DNA from: Aquibium sp. ELW1220
Lineage (GTDB): Bacteria; Pseudomonadota; Alphaproteobacteria; Rhizobiales; Rhizobiaceae
Direction: 5' to 3'
Length of the DNA stretch: 64,000 nt
Assembly (NCBI RefSeq): GCF_030398385.1
Contig: NZ_JAOAOQ010000002.1
Coordinates: forward strand, 226,763 to 290,762
Both the position numbers and the translations under genes were made by a program. Under the pieces are notes generated by a model. The model saw only the letters and a list, made by a program, of their open reading frames with translations. It was not told the DNA's origin and did not search any database. Below are positions 43,875 to 52,038 of the stretch, in pieces; the stretch's first letter is position 1; every line of letters starts with the position of its first letter.

Positions 43875-46800
43875 ATGAGCGGGCGGGACTGGCAGGCCTT
43901 CGACGCTGACCTGCGCGCGCGGGTGCCGGAGCTTGCGGTCGAGCTTCTGGGCAAGCCGAGATTTCGCGCCGGCCAGGAATGGCGCTGGGGCCGCAAGGGT
44001 AGCCTGTCCGTCGTGATCGGCGGTGCAAAGGCGGGCATGTGGTTCGACCACGAGGCGGGGCAAGGCGGCTGGTTCGTCGATCTGGTCGGTCGCGCCCTTG
44101 GCCGCCCGCGTGATGCAGCCCTCGACTGGACCGCCGACCGGATGGGGTATGGATCACGCGACCGGCCCGTTGGGCAACGCCCGACGCCGGCAAGTTTCCC
44201 CGCCACTCCACCGAGCCAAGCCTCCGCACCGCGAGATGAGGAGCAGGAGACGGCGGTCGCGGATGAGGGCGTCGACCTTGCAGCGATAAGGGCAGAAGGC
44301 GCTGCCGATCGCGCCGCCCGGATCTGGAACGCTGCGCACCCTGCGCCGAAAGACCATCCCTATCTCGTCGCCAGGCAGGTCGCGCCGCTTGCCCTGCGCA
44401 TGGATGCTCGCGGCCAGCTCGTCGTTCCATTGCAGGATGCCGCCGGCAAGCTTCACAGCATCGAGACCATCGCACCCGACGGCGCCAAGCGCTATCTCGC
44501 GGGTGGCGCCAAGCGCGGGCATTTCGCCGTGGTGGGGGCCGGGTCTGCGCCGCTTGCGGAGCCCACCGGACCCGTCCTGATCTGCGAAGGCTGGGCCACT
44601 GGCGCGAGCCTCGCCATTGCCACCGGACACAGCGTCATCGCCGCGATGGATGCCGGCAACCTGCTGCCGGTCGCAGAGGCGCTGCGGGCGTGCTTCCCGC
44701 ATGCCGATCTGGTGCTGATCGCCGACAACGACGCGAAGCCCGATCGCGACACCAACCCCGGCGTCGAGGCCGCGCACAAGGCTGCACTGGCCGTCGACGC
44801 CCGTATCGCCATTCCGGTCATTCCGGGCGATGCCAACGATCTTTTTCGCACCGAGGGAAAGGAAGCAGTCGCTGCCCTCGTGGCGGGTGCGGTGCGAATC
44901 CCTCCGCTGCCACCGACCTATCCGGCACCCGTGCTCACGCCCGAAGAAGCCCGTGCCAGCCTGGCCGACGCCATCAACACCTTCATGGCCGAGGTGCCGC
45001 GGCACTGGGCCGCCGTCGAGGCTGCGATCGAGGCGGCAAAGGATGCCGCGGAGGACCGCAGTCCTCTGGATTTCAACATCGTGGCGTGCGCCGTCGTTCC
45101 GCCGCTGCTTGGCCTGCCGGTCGATGTGGGTCTCGGCAAGACCTCGAGCGCGCGGGCCGCCATCGCCGCCCTCATCGCCTCAGGCGGGCTTGGCGGCCGC
45201 AAGGTCGTCTACGCCGTGCCGCGCCATGATCTCGGAGCCGAACAGGTCGCCGCCTTCCAGGCCCTTGGCCTTCGCGCCATGCTCTGGAAGGGCCGAACGG
45301 CTCGCGATCCCACCCCTGAGAAGCCCGAGCAGCAGATGTGTCTCGACACGGAAGCGACCTTCGATGCCCTCGAGATCGAACACCCGGTCGAACAGAGCTG
45401 CTGCATGGCCAGGCGCGGCAGCGAGTTTCTCCTGTGCGCCTACTACCATGCCTGCGGTTACCAGCGGCAGAAGCCGCTTGCGCAGGTAGCCGACGTGATC
45501 GTCTGCGCCCACGACAGCCTCTTCCACATGAAGCCCGAGGCCATTGGCACGGTTGGCCTGCTCGTGATCGACGAGGCCTTCTGGCAATCGGGCCTGCGCG
45601 GTCTCGACGGCAAGGCCACGTTGACCCAGGACGGGCTCGAGCCGGGACGCGCCTCGCTCGTCTGCTACACGTCGCAGGGCAAGATCGACCCGGAGGCGAC
45701 CGCCAAGCTGGTGGCAGCCCGCGATCGGCTCTTCAAGGCGCTGCAGGTCACCGAACCCGGTCAGCTGCGGGCAGGCTTGCTGGAAGCCGTCGGCCTCACG
45801 CCCGAGGATTGTCGCAAGGCGGCTACGCTCGAACGTCGCCGGATGCGCGATGCCGGGCTGTTGCCGGGCATGTCGCCAGCGGGAGAGCCATGGGCGCCGC
45901 CCGGACGTTGCGTGACGCTCTGGCTGATCCTTGCCGAAGCACTGGAGACAGGTCATGACGCTGCCGGCGCCGAACTCGGCCACGAGATGACCGAAGCCGG
46001 TTCGGTCCGCGCGCTTCGCCTGCGCTGGCGCAGCCGCATGCGCGCCGGCTGGGCCATCCAGGTGCCGATCCTGCATCTTGACGCCACGCTCCGGCCTGAA
46101 CTCGTCCAGACCTACCTGCCGATGATCGGCATCGGCGCGCCGGTGGCTGCGTGCCAGCCGCATGTGCGGATCAGGCAGGTCACCGGCAGCCCGACCTCGG
46201 CCCGCGGGCTGACGCCGGGAGCCGACGCGTCGGATCGGGACCGCAAGGCGGCCGCGACCCGGTTGCGCGATCTCAGCGCCTGGATTGCGCTGCGCGCGCG
46301 GCAGTGTCATCGCCCTGGTGCCGCGGTGGATCTCCTCGTCATCGGCCAGAAGAGCGCGGTCGATGCGCTGCGGGCCGCAGGGTTGCCGCCACGTGTCGAG
46401 GCGGTTCACTTCAACGCGCTGAGCGGGCTCGACCGTTGGGGGCAAGTCGGTGGCATGATCGTGCTGGGTCGCACGCTGCCTGCACCACGCACGGTCGAGC
46501 TCATCACGATCGCGTTGACCGGCCGCGTGCCGGCGCCGAACCCGGAAGAGGCAGGCTGGTGGTATCCGATGGCCGACCGCCGTCTTCGCCTCGCAGACGA
46601 ACGAACCGCGCCGCTCGCCATGGAAGCCCATGTCGATCCGATTGCCGAGGCCGTGCGCTGGAGCATCTGCGAGGGCGAACTGATCCAGGCGATCGGCCGC
46701 GGGCGCGGCGTCAACCGGACCGCCGACACGGTGCTGGAGATCGACCTCCTGACCGACGTCGTCCTGCCGGTGACGGTGGATGCGCTCGTGTCATGGTCGG

Positions 46801-47162
46801 AACTGCGGCCGACCCGACGCGATCTGATGGCGCTGTCGGGCATCGTGCTGAACAACGCCGCCGACATGGCGACGTGTTTTCCAGATCTCTGGCCGACGCG
46901 CGAGGCTGCCAAGAAGGACGGCCAGAGGAAGGGGACAAACTGCTATTATAGGAGCTTCTATAATAGCAGAATGTCCCCATCCTCTGTGGAGGTGACCTAC
47001 CGCCCGATCGGCGCTGGCCACCGCGCGCGGATCGCGCTCGTCGATCTGGCCCGCATTCCCGATCCGGAGGCCTGGCTCACCAACCGCATCGGACCACTCG
47101 CCAGCTGCGAGATCCGGCGGGTCGAAAACGCTGTGACCGACGCGCCTGGCCCGTCCGACTAG
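43875..47162 (+). CDS. Fused TOPRIM primase and superfamily-2-like helicase
   Basis: 1095 residues from the ATG giving MSGRDWQAFDADL; an in-frame GTG is three codons earlier. The N-terminal part (1-130) is a CHC2/DUF7146-like lead-in. The TOPRIM-type region spans about 150-340 (GPVLICEGWATGASLAIATG with Glu; DLVLIADNDAK with Asp-x-Asp). The helicase part begins near 405: PVDVGLGKTSSARA (Walker A), LLVIDEAFWQSG (Walker B) and LIQAIGRGRGVNRT (motif VI). Such proteins prime and unwind DNA for phage or satellite replication. A 64-bp REP-like palindrome lies inside the gene near its end, adding residues NCYYRSFYNSRM in frame. The stop overlaps a convergent gene. Confidence 0.83.
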   Translation: MSGRDWQAFDADLRARVPELAVELLGKPRFRAGQEWRWGRKGSLSVVIGGAKAGMWFDHEAGQGGWFVDLVGRALGRPRDAALDWTADRMGYGSRDRPVGQRPTPASFPATPPSQASAPRDEEQETAVADEGVDLAAIRAEGAADRAARIWNAAHPAPKDHPYLVARQVAPLALRMDARGQLVVPLQDAAGKLHSIETIAPDGAKRYLAGGAKRGHFAVVGAGSAPLAEPTGPVLICEGWATGASLAIATGHSVIAAMDAGNLLPVAEALRACFPHADLVLIADNDAKPDRDTNPGVEAAHKAALAVDARIAIPVIPGDANDLFRTEGKEAVAALVAGAVRIPPLPPTYPAPVLTPEEARASLADAINTFMAEVPRHWAAVEAAIEAAKDAAEDRSPLDFNIVACAVVPPLLGLPVDVGLGKTSSARAAIAALIASGGLGGRKVVYAVPRHDLGAEQVAAFQALGLRAMLWKGRTARDPTPEKPEQQMCLDTEATFDALEIEHPVEQSCCMARRGSEFLLCAYYHACGYQRQKPLAQVADVIVCAHDSLFHMKPEAIGTVGLLVIDEAFWQSGLRGLDGKATLTQDGLEPGRASLVCYTSQGKIDPEATAKLVAARDRLFKALQVTEPGQLRAGLLEAVGLTPEDCRKAATLERRRMRDAGLLPGMSPAGEPWAPPGRCVTLWLILAEALETGHDAAGAELGHEMTEAGSVRALRLRWRSRMRAGWAIQVPILHLDATLRPELVQTYLPMIGIGAPVAACQPHVRIRQVTGSPTSARGLTPGADASDRDRKAAATRLRDLSAWIALRARQCHRPGAAVDLLVIGQKSAVDALRAAGLPPRVEAVHFNALSGLDRWGQVGGMIVLGRTLPAPRTVELITIALTGRVPAPNPEEAGWWYPMADRRLRLADERTAPLAMEAHVDPIAEAVRWSICEGELIQAIGRGRGVNRTADTVLEIDLLTDVVLPVTVDALVSWSELRPTRRDLMALSGIVLNNAADMATCFPDLWPTREAAKKDGQRKGTNCYYRSFYNSRMSPSSVEVTYRPIGAGHRARIALVDLARIPDPEAWLTNRIGPLASCEIRRVENAVTDAPGPSD
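46923..46986. repeat. REP-like palindrome inserted in the primase-helicase coding sequence
   Basis: Two 29-base arms surround the loop GAGCTT. The inner stem CTGCTATTATAG (46940-46951) pairs perfectly with 46958-46969. An AA/AA mismatch follows, then GGGGACA (46931-46937) pairs with TGTCCCC (46972-46978), and CAGAGGAA pairs with the outer arm with one mismatch. The block is AT-rich in a very GC-rich gene. A GGGGACA end plus imperfect hairpin is typical of REP elements moved by IS200-like RAYT transposases. Confidence 0.8.
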
Positions 47163-47779
47163 CCCAGCCGGATGGATCGGACTTCGACACCCTTTCGCCC
47201 TGGGCCAAGCCTGACGAGTACGCCCTGATCAGCGGCTAGCGTGGAAATCCCGCTGCGCGTCAATGCGGTTGCGTGGACAAACACGTCGCCGTTGTCGGTA
47301 CTGATGAATCCAAAGCCCTTGATCGGGTCGTAACGCTTTACGACACCGCTGTGCTCCGGGCCTTCGGGATCCGCCCGAACAGGAGGTTCAGAACCAGCAC
47401 GGATGGCATGTCCTGCAACCGGTCCGCCGCCCATGGTGACCGAGACGACCTCGGCGACCTGCGGACCCTTGAGGCCGATTTCCGTCCTGACCGTCAGGCG
47501 CGAACCTTCAGACAGATCGCTGTATCCGGCGGCCTGCAGACGTGAGCCGTGAAGATACGCACTCGAGCCGTCACTCAGCTTCACGAAGCCGAAGCATCGA
47601 CCGGCGTTGAACCAGAGCAGCTCGGCGTCCTCGGCCGCGCTGACCGGCGTCTCGGCAGGCGCGGTCTGCCACACAGGGGCAGTCCGCCGCTGAAAAAAGC
47701 TAGGCTCCGAATCTACACCGCCCTCATAACCATAATGGCCGCGGCTTCGCGACTGACGATGATCTCGATACCTGCCCAT
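47159..47779 (-). CDS. Double cold-shock-domain protein
   Basis: A 206-residue protein; the ATG giving MGRYRDHRQSRSRG is used. After a basic Arg-rich tail (residues 1-25) there are two cold-shock-like domains. The first is degenerate (LLWFNAGRCFGFVKLSDG, YLHGSRLQAAG). The second is canonical (VVKRYDPIKGFGFISTDNG, DVFVHATALTRSG), with the RNP-type aromatic residues. Such tandem CSD proteins are common in Rhizobiales and bind single-stranded nucleic acid. It overlaps the convergent primase-helicase by four bases. Confidence 0.88.
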   Translation of the reverse strand: MGRYRDHRQSRSRGHYGYEGGVDSEPSFFQRRTAPVWQTAPAETPVSAAEDAELLWFNAGRCFGFVKLSDGSSAYLHGSRLQAAGYSDLSEGSRLTVRTEIGLKGPQVAEVVSVTMGGGPVAGHAIRAGSEPPVRADPEGPEHSGVVKRYDPIKGFGFISTDNGDVFVHATALTRSGISTLAADQGVLVRLGPGRKGVEVRSIRLG

Positions 47780-47944
47780 TCTCGCACCGGCTACATAGGA
47801 ACCGGCGCCGCTTATAGCCGGGATTGATCCCCAATCAACAGACTTTCCCTGTCTCGCAATCCGGAAAAATCCAAACCGACACCACCGTCGCGTGCGATGG
47901 AAAATCAGCCGGTCTTTCGCTGTGAGGGCATGCAGTATCACGCA

Positions 47945-48375
47945 CGCGCTCGATTGCCGGCCGCCTGATCGAGGAAGGCATCATGGGCTTGAGCCCGACC
48001 GAGCCGACGCTCGACCAGATCGAACGGCTGCACCGAGGCTTTCCCGAGGTTGCGCCGGAACTGATCGAATGCGAGACCGACGCCTGGGATGCACGCATCG
48101 ACCGCTGGCTGACCCACGACATCCGCAGTGTCAATCGAGGCCATGGCGGCTACGAGGACTGGCGGGACGAGGAGTTCGAGCGCGCCGCGCCGATCCGCGA
48201 CGTGTCGGTCGGCGAAATCCTCGAGGGCGCGCTCGGGATCGAGCCAGCGAAGTGGACCAAGGGCGATCAGATGCGGGTCGGCGCCTGGCTGAAGTCGCGG
48301 GATTGGGAGCGCTATCGCAACCGCAACGGCGCGGCTCGTGAATGGCGATATCGCAGGCCGGATGGAAACGGCTGA
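47945..48375 (+). pseudogene. Chimeric frame: fragment of a small phage protein joined to a VapE-like C-terminus
   Basis: The first part (RSIAGRLIEEGIMGLSP onward) is nearly identical, in DNA too, to residues about 93-123 of the protein encoded at 50363-50920. From about codon 30 after the internal ATG (47983) the sequence becomes ARIDRWLTHDIRSVN, VSVGEILEGALGIEP and DQMRVGAWLKSRDWERYRN, which is the tail of VapE/primase-type proteins from phage islands. The joined frame is open and may be translated from 47983 (130 residues), but the chimera looks like two broken genes fused by recombination. Confidence 0.66.
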
Positions 48376-48812
48376 CGGCAACCACCGCTGATCGAAGGGC
48401 AAAGGGTATCCGAAAGGGTGCCCTTTTTACGTTCAGGGTAGGTCCCACTTCGAGATTGGTCCCACCTTGGCAGCGAAGTGGGACCAGGAAAAACCGTTTG
48501 AAATCAATGCTGGTCCCACTGGTCCCACTTGGATCACCACATTCCTTTCTTCCTATAGAGAAAGGGTATGTCCCTGCCGTTTTTCGTTCTTCCTCATACG
48601 ACGTAAGGAAAAAGGTGGGACCAAGTGGGACCAGTGGGACCAGCATTGTTTTTGTTGATGTTTTTGGTGGTCCCACTTCCGAGCAAGGTGGGACCTGGCA
48701 TGAGCAAGTGGGACCAGGCAGCAGCCAGGGCGATTTCTCTTGAACCACGGCCGCCGACATGATTCCCTACCCATGACCAAAGCCGAAGGCCCACAGCTTG
48801 TGAGCCTTCACC
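48376..48812. other. Non-coding region carrying the palindromic array
   Basis: The short open frames in this stretch only translate the repeats (for example WDQWDQ or LVPLVPL patterns) and are not genes. Outside the array there are about 65 bases after the VapE fragment and 100 bases before the HNH gene with nothing recognisable. Confidence 0.55.
48442..48714. repeat. Long palindromic array of GTCCCAC/GTGGGAC motifs
   Basis: Eleven copies of the heptamer lie in 273 bp: GTCCCAC at 48442, 48459, 48513, 48522 and 48670; GTGGGAC at 48478, 48615, 48625, 48634, 48688 and 48708. Bases 48505-48532 and 48621-48648 are a perfect 28-bp inverted repeat with an 88-bp centre. The outer parts are also mirror-related, with mismatches, so the whole block is one imperfect palindrome centred near 48577. 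No gene is supported here. It may be an origin, a partition site or a transcription-control region. Confidence 0.8.
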
Positions 48813-49454
48813 ATGAACACAACGATCCTCGCGCAGGACATCCGCCCCGAACCGGGGCGCCGTGCCGCATCAGGCATCCTCGCCCTCGATCTGGGCACCG
48901 CCAACGGTTGTGCATTGCGCGACCATTGCGCAAAGGCTGAAACCGTCGAATGGCGGTCAGTCCCGGACTGGCCGGCATATGAAGCATCATCCGATGGCCG
49001 CATCCGTAGGGTTCATCGATCCTCGGGTGCAGTGGCGGGCCGCGAGCTTCGCCCCCTGCTCAACAAGAAAACGGGGTACCTCTCGGTCTGTCTTTCCGAG
49101 CGCTCTCGCTCGAAGCGCATCGACATTCATCGTCTCGTTGCAACCGCATTTCACGGCCGCCAGCCGTCCGCACGCCATCTCGTCGCGCACAATGACGGCA
49201 GTCGGATCAACAACGCGTCCGCCAATCTGCGGTGGGCAACGCAAACCGAGAATCTCGGCGATTGCCACGCGCATGGCACCGCCTTGATCGGTTCGAGAAA
49301 CCCGGCGACCCGCATCAGTGAAATCGACGTTCTTGCCATTCGGGGGATGAAGGCCACGGGAATTCCGCGACCCGTGATCGCGGAAGGCTACGGGCTGCAC
49401 AAGCGATCGGCCTTCAGGATTCTTGCCAAGTCCACCTGGGGGCATGTGCAATGA
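48813..49454 (+). CDS. NUMOD4/HNH homing endonuclease fused to the front of a RuvC-like gene
   Basis: A 213-residue frame. Residues 1-40 (RAASGILALDLGTANGCALR) are the start of a RuvC-like nuclease, the same motif that opens the next gene. From about residue 45 the protein is a homing endonuclease: NUMOD4 (VEWRSVPDWPAYEASSDGRI), HNH core (RLVATAFHG; HLVAHNDGSRINNASANL; RWATQTENL) and a C-terminal helix-turn-helix (RPVIAEGYGLHKRSAFRIL). It cuts DNA at a specific site to spread itself. The fusion suggests that it inserted into a RuvC-like gene and captured its start signals. The stop overlaps the intact RuvC-like gene. Confidence 0.85.
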   Translation: MNTTILAQDIRPEPGRRAASGILALDLGTANGCALRDHCAKAETVEWRSVPDWPAYEASSDGRIRRVHRSSGAVAGRELRPLLNKKTGYLSVCLSERSRSKRIDIHRLVATAFHGRQPSARHLVAHNDGSRINNASANLRWATQTENLGDCHAHGTALIGSRNPATRISEIDVLAIRGMKATGIPRPVIAEGYGLHKRSAFRILAKSTWGHVQ

Positions 49455-49915
49455 GCATTCTTTCACTGGACCTTGGAACTCGGACTGGTTGGGCGCTTCT
49501 CGGCCGCGATGGGATGGTCACGAGCGGCACCGTCGATTTCAAGAACAATCGGTGGCAGGGCGGCGGCATGCGCTTTCTGCGCTTCCGTGCCTGGCTGGAC
49601 GAAGTCCATAGCCTCGCCGGCGGCTTCGATCAGCTGATCTACGAGCAGGTTTGCCGGCATGCTGGAACGGACGCCTCGCATCTTTACGGAGGTTGGCTGG
49701 CAATTGTCGCAGTATGGTGCGAGCACCACGGCATCGCTTACCAGGGCGTGCCGATCGGTACCATCAAGCGGTTCATCGCCGGCAAGGGCAACGCCGACAA
49801 GGCGGCGGTCATTGCCGCCGTCCGTGATCGTGGTTTCCAGCCTGCCGACGACAACGAGGCTGACGCCATCGCCATCCTGCTCTGGGCCATCGAGACCAGG
49901 GGAGGCATGTCGTGA
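49451..49915 (+). CDS. RuvC-like crossover junction endonuclease of phage type
   Basis: A 154-residue protein with RNase H fold. The first catalytic aspartate is in ILSLDLGTRTGWALLG, the glutamate in LIYEQVCRHAGTDASHLYGG and the late acids in FQPADDNEADAIAILLW. The motif KRFIAGKGNADKAAVIAAV fits phage Holliday-junction resolvases. It resolves branched DNA during phage replication or packaging. The start lies in the stop of the HNH gene (ATGA), and its own stop overlaps the next start (GTGA), so it is part of a compact phage operon. Confidence 0.88.
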   Translation: MSILSLDLGTRTGWALLGRDGMVTSGTVDFKNNRWQGGGMRFLRFRAWLDEVHSLAGGFDQLIYEQVCRHAGTDASHLYGGWLAIVAVWCEHHGIAYQGVPIGTIKRFIAGKGNADKAAVIAAVRDRGFQPADDNEADAIAILLWAIETRGGMS

Positions 49916-50172
49916 TGAACGCGCAAGCTCTGCTCAGCGAGGCGGCCCGCATCGTGTCGGACCGGCGCGTCGCCTATGGCGATCCGGCGTCGTCCATGGC
50001 GGCGATCGCTGCCCGCTGGTCGGTGACGCTCGGCGCGCCCGTGTCGGCCGCCCAGGTCGTGCTCTGCCTGATCGACCTAAAGCTCGCCCGCCTGGCGCAC
50101 GATCCGGCGCATGAGGACTCGATCCTCGACGTGGCCGGCTATGCCGCCGTCCTCCAGGAGGTCACGCGATGA
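49912..50172 (+). CDS. DUF6378 phage protein
   Basis: An 86-residue helical protein. Pattern ALLSEAARIVSDRRVAYGDP, MAAIAARWSVTLG, VVLCLIDLKLARLAHDP and EDSILDVAGYAAVLQEV corresponds to DUF6378, an all-alpha family frequent in phage early genes and sometimes likened to MazG-type pyrophosphohydrolases. Function is not established. Start is GTG overlapping the RuvC-like stop; an ATG follows at once. Its stop overlaps the next ATG. Confidence 0.85.
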   Translation: MMNAQALLSEAARIVSDRRVAYGDPASSMAAIAARWSVTLGAPVSAAQVVLCLIDLKLARLAHDPAHEDSILDVAGYAAVLQEVTR

Positions 50173-50363
50173 ACTGGCTCCCCAGAGGATATGGCGGCGA
50201 ACGCCGCGATCCCGAACAGGTCAAGGGCGAAGGCTGGCGCAAGCAGGGCCTGCTGGTCGTCAGCCCAGCCGACCCGCGCCTCACATGGCCAGAGCGGGAA
50301 CTGGTCAAGCAACTCGGCGACAAGCTGTACGGCAAGCGCCCCGAGCCGAAGGAGAGCCGGTGA
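50169..50363 (+). CDS. Small phage hypothetical protein
   Basis: A 64-residue basic protein starting in the stop of the DUF6378 gene (ATGA). Sequence pieces: NWLPRGYGGERRDPEQVKGE, GLLVVSPADPRLTWPERELV. No known family; the tight overlap at both ends (next start in TGATG) argues that it is real. It may be an accessory replication or regulation factor. Confidence 0.68.
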   Translation: MNWLPRGYGGERRDPEQVKGEGWRKQGLLVVSPADPRLTWPERELVKQLGDKLYGKRPEPKESR

Positions 50364-50920
50364 TGGCACGAGGACGCAAACGCAAGACCGGCACGCGCTA
50401 TCCCTGTGGCAAGCTGGAACGAGCCGAGACCGAACGCGAGGCGATGGCGGTCGCGCTCGATGCCCGCCGCCGCCACTACGGCGTGTCGATCAAACGAGCG
50501 AGGGACCAGCGGCTTGGTTCAACACTCGGCCGGCTGGCCTTCACGAAGCTGATCAGCAATGACCAGCACGAGGCTGGCCGGGTCTTCGGCGAGCTCTACC
50601 AGCGTCATCATGCCGTCATGGGTTTGCCGGCTCCCACCCCGCGCTCGATCGCGGGTCGCCTGATCGAGGAAGGCATCATGGGCCTGAGCCCGAGTGAGCC
50701 AACGCTCGACCAGATCGAACGGCTGCGCAGACGATTCCGCGAGGCCGCGACGGCGCTCACCGAATGCGATCGCACAAACCGCTTCGATCCTGGCCGGGGT
50801 CCGAGCCACCTCGTTCACCGCGTGGTCTGCACCGATGAGGATACGCTGTCCTGGTCGAACGACGACATCGCCAACCTGCGGGTCGGCCTCAACGCGCTGG
50901 TGCGGGTGTTCAGGATCTGA
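50363..50920 (+). CDS. Phage hypothetical protein; intact member of a family with fragments elsewhere in the window
   Basis: A 185-residue basic protein with a lysine/arginine-rich start (MARGRKRKTGTRYPCGK). A helical middle (LGRLAFTKLISNDQHEAGRV; RSIAGRLIEEGIMGLSP) and a conserved tail (VHRVVCTDEDTLSWSNDDI, NLRVGLNALVRVF) follow. It has no known catalytic motif. Parts of it recur: the middle at about 47945-48040 and the tail at about 53796-53984. It closes the phage operon and is followed by a strong bidirectional terminator. Confidence 0.72.
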   Translation: MARGRKRKTGTRYPCGKLERAETEREAMAVALDARRRHYGVSIKRARDQRLGSTLGRLAFTKLISNDQHEAGRVFGELYQRHHAVMGLPAPTPRSIAGRLIEEGIMGLSPSEPTLDQIERLRRRFREAATALTECDRTNRFDPGRGPSHLVHRVVCTDEDTLSWSNDDIANLRVGLNALVRVFRI

Positions 50921-50947
50921 TGCGTCGGGGTCGCTTATGAACGAAAA

Positions 50948-50974
50948 AACCCGCCACCTGGAAGGTGGCGGGTT
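50948..50974. terminator. Strong bidirectional terminator
   Basis: Perfect 12-bp stem AACCCGCCACCT / AGGTGGCGGGTT with a three-base loop. On the minus strand it is followed by a run of six T, so it is an intrinsic terminator for the outer membrane protein gene. On the plus strand it follows the phage operon. Confidence 0.85.
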
Positions 50975-51070
50975 AAGATATCCTCCAGCTTCCGATGCGC
51001 TCCGGCGCAACTTCGGGATGAGGAGGGCTGACAGACTGCCTCCGCCTCTTCAGACGTTCCCTCGGAATGA

Positions 51071-51094
51071 ACAAGGGGCCTTTCGGCCCCTTGT
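51071..51094. terminator. Second hairpin behind the outer membrane protein gene
   Basis: Arms ACAAGGGGCC and GGCCCCTTGT with loop TTTC, 25 bases after the minus-strand gene. It is followed by only a weak T-rich stretch on the minus strand. Probably an RNA-stabilising hairpin or auxiliary terminator. Confidence 0.6.
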
Positions 51095-51118
51095 GAAAAA
51101 CAGATCGTCCGGAAGGCG

Positions 51119-52021
51119 TCAATCGAGAGCTTCTGCCCAGCCGGCGGCGCGATAGGGCATGGTCGGCGTCTGGAAGACGTTGAAAGTGTCCTTGGCCGTG
51201 CCGGCGCCGCCGAGCGCCACCGACAAGCCGATGCGGAAGGCATGCTCGGTACCACGGTCGTCGTTTCCGTTCTCGTAGTCGCGGTACTCGTAGGACCCGG
51301 TCGCGAAGATCGGAAGCTCGGACGACACCCTGGCCGCACCCTTGGCTCCGATGTTCCAGAAGCGACCCCACTCATCGCCGTCGTCGAAGCCGTCTTCGGC
51401 GTAGCCATAGCCGCCCGACAACGCCACCGCGACGCGGTCACTGAAGCCGTGGATCACGCTGCCGCCTACGAAGTACCCGGTGAAGCCCTCGTCATCCTCG
51501 TCGACGCGAATGTCGGCCCAGCCGGCATGGCCCGTCAGCGTGGTGTCGGCCGTCAAGGCGTGCGTCAGCAGGACGCCCCCGGTCCAGCCGAAGTTTTGAT
51601 CATCAGCTTCGTCATACTGGCTGGTCGTTCCGAAGCTTCCAAAAGCTCCGATTGTGCCGCCACCGACGCGGACGTTCAGGCTCGAGCCGGCCACGGCCAA
51701 CAGGTTCGGTGCATTTTCGTCCCAGTCCTCGTCTTCAGCCAGATGCAGCAGTTCGAACTGCAGATCTGAACTCCAAATCAAGCTCTGAGAGACATCGACG
51801 TTGACAAAACCGGAAGCATAGCCGCCCCACAGTGTATCGGATACCTCGGGGTCCCCATCTTCTTCATTGGAGAACCCCAGCGCATTGCCGCCGATCTCGA
51901 AGGCGCCCTTGATGCGACTTTCGACAACGGGTTCGATGAAGGACTCGGGAACGATTGCGTCGGCGGCGACCGCGACACTGGCGCTGGCCAGCAGTGCCAA
52001 GACTGACAAGGAATGCTTCAT
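51119..52021 (-). CDS. Porin-like outer membrane beta-barrel protein
   Basis: A 300-residue protein; start MKHSLSVLALLASASVAVAA gives a signal peptide ending near VAVAA-DA. The rest alternates short beta-strands with Asp/Glu/Gly-rich turns (VGGGTIGAFGSFGTTSQYD, FTGYFVGGSVIHGF, LPIFATGSYEYRDYENG), like acidic alphaproteobacterial porins. It would form an outer membrane channel. TTAGGAG gives a ribosome binding site. An IS1182 element begins only 17 bases upstream of the start, so its native promoter has been displaced. It looks like a host-type gene inside a mobile mosaic. Confidence 0.82.
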   Translation of the reverse strand: MKHSLSVLALLASASVAVAADAIVPESFIEPVVESRIKGAFEIGGNALGFSNEEDGDPEVSDTLWGGYASGFVNVDVSQSLIWSSDLQFELLHLAEDEDWDENAPNLLAVAGSSLNVRVGGGTIGAFGSFGTTSQYDEADDQNFGWTGGVLLTHALTADTTLTGHAGWADIRVDEDDEGFTGYFVGGSVIHGFSDRVAVALSGGYGYAEDGFDDGDEWGRFWNIGAKGAARVSSELPIFATGSYEYRDYENGNDDRGTEHAFRIGLSVALGGAGTAKDTFNVFQTPTMPYRAAGWAEALD

Positions 52022-52038
52022 GGATAATAAACTCCTAA

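Noticed and set aside
45180..46631. 483-codon frame antisense to the primase-helicase
   Set aside because: The sense gene has helicase and TOPRIM motifs; the antisense has none.
48442..48714. Possible CRISPR array
   Set aside because: The repeated unit is only seven to nine bases, occurs in both orientations and has irregular spacing; no cas genes in the window.
48421..48743. Short open frames with repeated WDQWDQ or LVPLVPL peptides
   Set aside because: They merely translate the GTCCCAC repeats; frames on both strands are equally open and none has a ribosome binding site.
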